From Candidatus Rifleibacteriota bacterium (lineage in GTDB: Bacteria > Riflebacteria > Ozemobacteria > Ozemobacterales > Ozemobacteraceae), in NCBI GenBank assembly GCA_029560455.1, contig JAKQKW010000198.1, positions 1-10,588 on the forward strand: a stretch of DNA of 10,588 nucleotides, written 5' to 3'. Below the pieces are notes generated by a model. That model did no database searches. It worked only from the letters and a program-made list of their open reading frames with translations, and was not told the DNA's origin. This document shows positions 5,329 to 10,588 of the stretch, one piece after another. Positions within the stretch are counted from its first letter, which is position 1, and each line of letters opens with the position of its first letter. A program made the position numbers and the translations under genes.

Positions 5329-7598
5329 GATTTCGTCTGCTTTCTTTTGTTCACTTGTTTCTTCGCGGGTTTCCAGGTGTCGAATTTTCTTTCGGTCTGT
5401 AGAATTTCAGTCGCATCTTCCGGGCTCAATTCTACGTCATGGCGGGCGCTACCCCCCATCATCTGCATCAGGCCCCCGGAAAAGCCGTCAAGACTATCAA
5501 AGTCGTCATCGCGCTTTTCCTGTTTCAGTTTAAGCTCTATGAATGCGTTATCATTGGCTCTTTTTGCAAAATAGCGGGCAGCCCGCATGACTTCGGCAGC
5601 ACGCTTCGGCGCGGTATCGGTCAGGGCCATGGAACGATAGAAGAGATACTTGTAAATCAGCATAGTGTTGCGTTTGATACCAACGTTGGAAGCTTCGAAC
5701 AGTATCTGATCGAGTTTGTTGTGTGACAGAATGTCGCAGATGGGCAGAAGCAGATCATCTTCGATATCGAGATGCTTAATGTGCAAAAGCATGGCGTCAG
5801 AAAATTGCTGCTTCAGTTTGAGGCCTATCCCGACCTGCTGCATGCCGGCACAGGCTTTTCCTAGATCCAGCCAGAACAGGCGTGGATTTTCAAGGTTTAT
5901 GTCTGGTATTTCCCCGGTTGATTTGCCTGCCATGCTGCTTCCGGCGCGTTTAAGCAGTTCGGCAACGGTCGGATGTGCCGGCCTGAGGTTTGTAAACCGG
6001 TTTGCTGTATCGCCGTATGGGATGGCAATGCGAGCTTCTTCAAACAGCCAGACAATGTAACTGCGAGGGTCACCGGCTGCAAACAGCCTGGCGAAGGCGA
6101 GAACCTCTTTTTCAATTGGCGATCTGGCCATTCTGTTTTCGAATCGTTCGAGCAGAATTTTAAACAAAATTTTAGCTTTGCCCGACCTGACAGAGGGATG
6201 CAGAGGCTCGATGCCCTCAGCGATATCTATATAGCTCTGGGCTTTTTTGTATGCCTTGCGGTAGCAGGCCATCAAAAACAGTTCGAGCAGCGGTTCGATG
6301 TTTTGCGGTGATTCTTTGTGCCATTGCAGCAGTTCGCTCTCTATTTTTGTTGTGGCGCAGCCTGTTGCGTGCATGATTTCCAGCCGCAGAGGGTAAACCG
6401 GTGCGCCCGGCCAGGCAGTTTTGGCCATCTTCAGCAATTTCTCACATGTAATTGTGCGTCCGTATTCGTATTGTAAATCAAGAAATTTGTCCTGCAGGGC
6501 CAGGCGTGCGGCCATATACATCATCCAGCCGAGTTGCCGGGTAGTGAATGGTGTCGAATTATGCTGAATCAGGGCAATATTTGCCAGGGTCTGAGCGGCA
6601 TCCAGGTCAAATCTGCCGACATGACTGGCGGCAAGCCAGATCATCGATTTTTTGTATGGAACACCAAATTCTGTCATCAGTGGCAACGGGTTTTCGCAGT
6701 CTTCATCCTGCTCGAAGCGTGAAATACAGGTAAGCCACAGTCTTGCCAGCGAATTGAAGGCCGCTTCGGAACGCTTTTTTACAGCCCGAAAAAGGGCTCT
6801 GGTCGCATGATTCATTGGCGGCCAGGTTTCCTGCTCGGCGCTGGCAAAAATCTGATCGAGCTGTTCGCGCAATTCTGGTGGCAAGGTGGCGTTCAGTTCT
6901 TTTTCAAGACCGGCGAAGCCGGCGTAAGAGGGGTGCTCTGCGGGAAAAGGTGCCACGCCGGCCAGAGAGTTCAGGGCAGTGGCAATCGCGCCAACGGGTT
7001 GTCTACTGTCGATGCCGGCCAGATGTTTCTGCATTTCTGCTGTTTCGCCGCAGTAAAAGGCATACAAAGCCATTGTTGCCCGCCGCCAGGCAAAAAGCGG
7101 CGAATGGCGGTCGATTGTGCTCTTGAGTTCATGCAGTAGCTGCAGGTCAGCGCCGTTTCCGTGGGTTGTTACTGCCGAGAAAGCCCGCATCAAAGTTTGA
7201 GCCTGGCACTTCAGCGCGTGGTCGGCAGGGAGCAGGGTTGATAGAGAGAGTTGTTCAGGGTTTACTATGATGCTGCCCAGGTTTTCGACGCTGGAACGGT
7301 ATGATGGAGAGTCGGGTGAATCGTTTAAAAATGCGATCAGGGCGTTTTCGAACGGGGAACCCGCGCCGGCTTTGTAGCTGAAAAAAAGCTGAAGAAGCTC
7401 ATCTTTGTGCTCGGGAAAGCGGCTTGATAAGGAGTCTTTCAGTTCTGATGCCGCAGTCAGTTCGCCACGTTTCTCAAGCTCGTCAATGCGGGCGATGTAG
7501 GCAGAAAACAGCGCACGTCGGCTGTCTGGCCCCGGATTGCGTCTGAATTCCTTTTTGGCGGTTTCAATTGCTTTTTTGTGGTCGTGATTTGTTTGCAT
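5325..7598 (-). CDS. Large helical, TPR-like protein heading the Hsp70 operon
   Basis: This 757-residue cytoplasmic protein has no signal peptide or membrane segment. It is almost entirely helical. Helix-turn-helix pairs resembling degenerate TPR units can be seen, for example around 165-210 (FAWRRATMALYAFYCGETAE) and 430-480 (PQNIEPLLELFLMACYRKAY, then AQSYIDIAEGIEPLHP). Near the C-terminus is a low-complexity GFSGGLMQMMGG (705-716), followed by an acidic segment and a basic tail, KPAKKQVNKRKQTKS. It carries no catalytic motif that I recognise. As first gene of the chaperone operon it may be a client-binding or scaffold subunit (inference). The start is the ATG at 7598; no ribosome binding site is visible and a promoter sits directly upstream. 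The stop overlaps the J-protein start as ATGA. Confidence 0.85.
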   Translation of the reverse strand: MQTNHDHKKAIETAKKEFRRNPGPDSRRALFSAYIARIDELEKRGELTAASELKDSLSSRFPEHKDELLQLFFSYKAGAGSPFENALIAFLNDSPDSPSYRSSVENLGSIIVNPEQLSLSTLLPADHALKCQAQTLMRAFSAVTTHGNGADLQLLHELKSTIDRHSPLFAWRRATMALYAFYCGETAEMQKHLAGIDSRQPVGAIATALNSLAGVAPFPAEHPSYAGFAGLEKELNATLPPELREQLDQIFASAEQETWPPMNHATRALFRAVKKRSEAAFNSLARLWLTCISRFEQDEDCENPLPLMTEFGVPYKKSMIWLAASHVGRFDLDAAQTLANIALIQHNSTPFTTRQLGWMMYMAARLALQDKFLDLQYEYGRTITCEKLLKMAKTAWPGAPVYPLRLEIMHATGCATTKIESELLQWHKESPQNIEPLLELFLMACYRKAYKKAQSYIDIAEGIEPLHPSVRSGKAKILFKILLERFENRMARSPIEKEVLAFARLFAAGDPRSYIVWLFEEARIAIPYGDTANRFTNLRPAHPTVAELLKRAGSSMAGKSTGEIPDINLENPRLFWLDLGKACAGMQQVGIGLKLKQQFSDAMLLHIKHLDIEDDLLLPICDILSHNKLDQILFEASNVGIKRNTMLIYKYLFYRSMALTDTAPKRAAEVMRAARYFAKRANDNAFIELKLKQEKRDDDFDSLDGFSGGLMQMMGGSARHDVELSPEDATEILQTERKFDTWKPAKKQVNKRKQTKS

Positions 7599-7606
7599 TG
7601 CTGCAA

Positions 7607-7634
7607 TTTATGGCAAGAGGATATGCCAGGTCAA
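7607..7634 (-). promoter_or_regulatory. Predicted promoter of the Hsp70 operon, close to the start codon
   Basis: On the minus strand TTGACC (7634..7629) and CATAAA (7612..7607) are 16 bases apart, a moderate sigma-70 match. The ATG at 7598 is only eight bases beyond the -10 box, so the message would be nearly leaderless. Two small inverted repeats overlap the promoter: TGGCA-N8-TGCCA (7611..7628) and TTGCA-N4-TGCAA (7593..7606). They are possible operators. I see no CIRCE element and no convincing sigma-32 box. Confidence 0.35.
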
Positions 7635-7660
7635 GATCAGATGTGATGCTTTTGCGTTGA

Positions 7661-10108
7661 GTGAAGCCTCTCTTTACATCAATGTATCAGGGCGTGTCAG
7701 CCGTCGAGGGCGCTTTTCCATCTCTAAAGCGGGCGTTTGACAGAGTTTTTAAGATGAATCAGCAGCACAAATCTGGTATTCTTACCGGCATGCATACCGG
7801 CGAATTAAATTTCGGAAACGAACTTGAACTGGCTCCTGATGGGCGGCTTTTTTTCAGTCAGTCACCGCAGACTGCCGACGGAAAAGTCGCTGCCGGCTTT
7901 GAATTATACCAGGCTTTTGCGCGTGACGCTGGTGCTGGCCTGCTGCTGCTTGGCTTTGCTGAAAAATCTATGGAAATGCCGGCTTCGCTGTCGTTCTGGC
8001 AGGCGTACTCGGCCAGATTTCTGAACGCTGTCAGACTGACAGATGGCATTGAAGAGCAGCGACAGAATCTGCGTATCCCGTTTCCCGAAGAAATGGTCGA
8101 GCTGATCATTGAATCGGCTCCGCCTCTGCCCGGCGGCGAATATCTCAGGCCCGGTGTGCTTTATGACCTCTGGCGGGCAATGAATCAGGCTCTCTGTCAT
8201 GAGCTGGGTGATTGGCACGGCAGTGTCAGAGATTATTTTGCGGCACGAAATCCGGCGTGGCACCAGGTTGACCGCCTGTGCTTCAATCTGGCTGAAAACC
8301 GCAGAAATCCGCAACTGCCGTTTGCTTTCATGGCGACTTATACTTCCGGGCTTTCTGAAGCCGGAAAGCTTCGGCATCAGCCGCTAAAAAACGCTCTGGA
8401 AGAATATTCGGGGGGCCGCAACGACAGGAAACTGGTTGAATTGCTGCAACCGCTGCATCTGGCCGGCGAAAAAAGTGAACTGCTGCAGACCCTGATTGCC
8501 AGTAAACGCATATTTTACCCCTGTGGCTGGTCTGCGCATGAAGCTTTCAGGTTTCTGTGCGATATTCCGGTTTTTGAGGAAGCCGGCATCATGTGTCGGG
8601 TGCCGGACTGGTGGAAAGTCAGGGCGAAAAACCGGGTAACGGTCACTATTAAGGTTGGCGAAGTCTCTACCAGAAAACCCGGCGGCAGCCTACTTGATTT
8701 TTCGCTTGCCATTGCGGTTGGCGATCAGGAAATAAGCCCGGAAGAGTGGCAACAGATTCGCGAAAAAACTGATGGCCTTGCTCTGATCAGGGGCAGCTGG
8801 GTGGAGATTGACCGCGAAAAACTCGACCAGGTTCTGCATTACTGGCAGACGGTCCGTAACGAAATCGGGGCTGATGGCACCGATTTTGCCGCAGCGATGC
8901 GTCTGGTAGCCGGTGCTTCGGCAAAGATGTCCGAGCCGCTGGATGCCGATGCGGCGGCCTGGAGCCGGGTGATTCCGGGCGAGGCGCTGCGTCAGACTCT
9001 TGCGCAGCTGCGGCAGCCAGAAAATTCACAAATGCTGCTGCCGCTTTCGGCAGAGCTGAGTGCTCAACTGCGGCCATACCAGCTGAACGGCGTCAGATGG
9101 CTGGGGCTGATGCACAGACTTGGCCTTGGCCCGTGTCTGGCCGACGACATGGGCCTCGGAAAAACCCTGCAGGTGCTTGCATTTCTGATGGCTCTGAAAA
9201 ACGATGCGTCAGCAGAGGGCAGAGGGCGGCCACATCTGCTGGTCGTGCCAGCTTCCCTGCTCGGAAATTGGGAAGACGAGATCAGACGCTTTACGCCTGC
9301 ACTCAAATACCGCATTGAACACCCGTCGGCGGCGCCCGGCACAGCCGATATGGCAGATTTCGAACTCGTCATAACCACCTACGGCTATCTGACCCGCCAG
9401 CCGCTGCTGCAGAAACAGGCATGGCAAATCGTCATTCTCGACGAGGCGCAGGCGATCAAAAACCCGGGCACGCGCCAGACACGTGCAGTCAAATCGCTTG
9501 TCTGTCAAAACCGTCTGGTGCTGACCGGCACGCCGGTCGAAAACCGCCCCGGTGATCTCTGGTCGATTTTTGATTTTCTCAACCCGGGGCTGCTCGGCAC
9601 TGCTGCCGAATTCAGTCGATTCTGCAAGCGACTTGGGGAAAATGCCGATGCCGGTTATGCGCCGCTGCGCAACCTGGTGCGGCCCTATATTTTGCGGCGA
9701 CTCAAGACCGACCGTAATGTTATTGCTGATCTGCCCGAGAAAACAGAGGTTAAAAGCCTGTGTCGCCTGACAAAAATGCAGGCGGTGCTATATCAGCAGG
9801 CTGTCGAGATGCTGGAAAAAGACCTGAAGTCTGTAGAAGCCGGGATTCAGCGCAGGGGCCTGATTTTTTCGTATATGATGCGTTTCAGGCAGATATGCAA
9901 TCATCCGTCGCAGTGGCTGCGCGATCAGGTCTTTGCGGCTGCCGACAGCGGGAAGTTTCTCAGACTTGCTGAAATCTGCGAAGAAATCGCTTCGCGCAAC
10001 GAAAAAGCACTTGTTTTTACTCAATTCAGCGAGATGTCTGATATGACTTCGAGACTGAGGCCTTTGTTGTGCATTTTCATTGCAGCTTCCGCCATGGCCG
10101 CTTCGTGA
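7661..10108 (+). CDS. SNF2-family helicase with DUF3670-like N-terminus, 3'-truncated at about 10040
   Basis: The open frame codes 815 residues. A long N-terminal part (to about 400, DUF3670/SNF2-associated type, with LLDFSLAIAVGD near 344-355) precedes the first RecA domain, which begins LRPYQLNGVRWL (470-481) and has motif I DDMGLGKT (495-502, K501), DEAQ (594-597) and LTGTPVENR (621-629). The second RecA domain starts with ALVFTQFSEMSD (783-794) and then stops resembling SNF2: the last 21 residues are antisense to the Rpn gene. Motifs V and VI, including the RxxRIGQ arginine finger region, are absent, so the ATPase should not work as shown. The GTG at 7661 gives the longest form; ATGs at 7682, 7754 and 7790 are alternatives, none with a clear ribosome binding site. 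The gene is divergent from the Hsp70 operon. Confidence 0.9.
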   Translation: MKPLFTSMYQGVSAVEGAFPSLKRAFDRVFKMNQQHKSGILTGMHTGELNFGNELELAPDGRLFFSQSPQTADGKVAAGFELYQAFARDAGAGLLLLGFAEKSMEMPASLSFWQAYSARFLNAVRLTDGIEEQRQNLRIPFPEEMVELIIESAPPLPGGEYLRPGVLYDLWRAMNQALCHELGDWHGSVRDYFAARNPAWHQVDRLCFNLAENRRNPQLPFAFMATYTSGLSEAGKLRHQPLKNALEEYSGGRNDRKLVELLQPLHLAGEKSELLQTLIASKRIFYPCGWSAHEAFRFLCDIPVFEEAGIMCRVPDWWKVRAKNRVTVTIKVGEVSTRKPGGSLLDFSLAIAVGDQEISPEEWQQIREKTDGLALIRGSWVEIDREKLDQVLHYWQTVRNEIGADGTDFAAAMRLVAGASAKMSEPLDADAAAWSRVIPGEALRQTLAQLRQPENSQMLLPLSAELSAQLRPYQLNGVRWLGLMHRLGLGPCLADDMGLGKTLQVLAFLMALKNDASAEGRGRPHLLVVPASLLGNWEDEIRRFTPALKYRIEHPSAAPGTADMADFELVITTYGYLTRQPLLQKQAWQIVILDEAQAIKNPGTRQTRAVKSLVCQNRLVLTGTPVENRPGDLWSIFDFLNPGLLGTAAEFSRFCKRLGENADAGYAPLRNLVRPYILRRLKTDRNVIADLPEKTEVKSLCRLTKMQAVLYQQAVEMLEKDLKSVEAGIQRRGLIFSYMMRFRQICNHPSQWLRDQVFAAADSGKFLRLAEICEEIASRNEKALVFTQFSEMSDMTSRLRPLLCIFIAASAMAAS

Positions 10109-10572
10109 CCTTCTTCGTGGGCGGTGTCGATCGAGTTTTTCAGATCGCGATAGACTTTCAGGCTGTCTTCGTAGGCCATGGCCTCTTCAGGGGTGAATTT
10201 TGCAATCTCGGCAGCGGCAAACAGCTTTCTGAAGATGCGGTCCTTGAACTTTTCGGGAATGTCATGCAGGCGTTCGAGGTTTTTAAGCACGTAAAGCCAT
10301 TTGTCGAAACGACTTTCGAGTTGTTCGAGAGTCTTTTCGAACTTCGGCATTTCAAGGTAAATGGGCCAGTAAAGATCGAATACCGCGCGGCGGTCGGCTT
10401 CTGAGCGGCCGAGTTGCTCGTTCTTCAGATAGGTAAGCGTTTTGATGCAGCCCTGCTCTTTCTTCAGGAGCTGGTTGAGAAAGTCGATCAGCAGGTCTTT
10501 GTTATACTCTTCACCAAACAGCTTCTTGAAGCCGAAGTCGGTGAACGGGTTCAAATAGGTGGCCGTCTGCAT
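10021..10572 (-). CDS. Rpn-family recombination-promoting nuclease/putative transposase, catalytic core deleted
   Basis: The 183-residue reading begins with the PDDEXK_2 signature YLNPFTDFGFKKLFGEE, then LTYLKNEQLGRSEADRRAVFDLY (47-68), and resumes at IYLEMPKF (71-78), RFDKWLYVLKNLE (88-100) and AEIAKFTPEE (121-130). Full-length relatives have about 70-80 more residues between DLY and IYLEMPKF, including the K-G-x-x-F-I-V-E-M-Q strand that supplies catalytic Glu and Gln. These are missing here (junction at about 10366..10371) without loss of frame; only D66 of the active site remains. The C-terminus ends GLSLEVISDISLN, a few residues short of the usual helix. The start has a GAGGT ribosome binding site and an extended -10 promoter, seen at the left contig edge. 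It converges on, and overlaps, the SNF2 frame. Probably inactive, or a chimera of two copies. Confidence 0.8.
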   Translation of the reverse strand: MQTATYLNPFTDFGFKKLFGEEYNKDLLIDFLNQLLKKEQGCIKTLTYLKNEQLGRSEADRRAVFDLYWPIYLEMPKFEKTLEQLESRFDKWLYVLKNLERLHDIPEKFKDRIFRKLFAAAEIAKFTPEEAMAYEDSLKVYRDLKNSIDTAHEEGHEAAMAEAAMKMHNKGLSLEVISDISLN

Positions 10573-10588
10573 TGAAATACCTCGCTAC
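10448..10588. repeat. Terminal direct repeat, right copy (identical to 1..141)
   Basis: This is the right-hand copy of the 141-base terminal identity. Here the sequence is joined to the rest of the Rpn gene, so this copy shows the gene body and the left copy shows the gene's upstream region. If the contig is treated as circular, the two copies are one and the same locus. Confidence 0.95.

Noticed and set aside
6807..7139. Long plus-strand open frames opposite the TPR-like gene
   Set aside because: They are antisense shadows within a continuous 757-codon gene and show no domain.
10049..10108. The last 21 residues of the SNF2 frame as a genuine C-terminus
   Set aside because: They are read from the antisense strand of a conserved Rpn sequence and have no SNF2 character.
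1..10588. A complete circular plasmid with terminal repeats
   Set aside because: No replication, partition, relaxase or recombinase gene is present, and the overlap length and position inside an Rpn gene fit an assembly loop better.

Overview
The window looks like an accessory region from a Gram-negative-type bacterium of roughly even base composition. No rRNA, tRNA or core gene fixes the taxon. Rpn-type nuclease genes, an Hsp70 satellite operon and GATTCCCGCTTTCGCG-type intergenic repeats would suit a deltaproteobacterium, a Riflebacteria-like lineage or a similar group, but this is a weak inference. The first and last 141 bases are identical. The contig is therefore either a 10,447-bp circle or, more likely, an assembly path closed by a 141-base k-mer lying inside a multicopy Rpn gene. 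No replication, partition or mobilisation gene is present, which argues against a real plasmid.

The coherent core lies between about 2.1 and 10.04 kb. On the minus strand five tightly packed genes (7598 down to about 2100) encode a large helical/TPR-like protein, a minimal J-domain protein whose HPD motif reads PPD, a GrpE-type nucleotide exchange factor, an Hsp70 of the HscC-like satellite type, and a small zinc-ribbon protein. They overlap by 4 bp or lie 3-5 bp apart, so they are almost certainly one operon. Divergent from it, across 62 bp, is an SNF2-family helicase with a DUF3670-like N-terminal part. Together they suggest a dedicated chaperone machine (Hsp70, J protein, exchange factor and two adaptor-like proteins) linked to a nucleic-acid remodeller.

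The remaining stretch (about 10.04 kb through the ends to 2.08 kb) is toxin-antitoxin and mobile debris. It holds an intact HepT/MntA (HEPN-nucleotidyltransferase) pair behind a promoter with tandem repeats and a palindrome; two direct copies of a 23-nt repeat with a hairpin on either side of that pair; a small protein overlapping a decayed AbiEii/MNT-like nucleotidyltransferase that has an internal deletion and a frameshift; a possible HipA remnant; and a REP-like inverted repeat.

The right edge is a convergent junction. The SNF2 gene loses its second RecA domain exactly where an Rpn nuclease gene begins at its 3' end, and that Rpn gene itself lacks its catalytic core. Whether this junction is biological or an assembly chimera is the main open question. 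Two genes (the nucleotidyltransferase and the zinc-ribbon gene) look shifted by one base at homopolymer runs, which may be real decay or sequence error.
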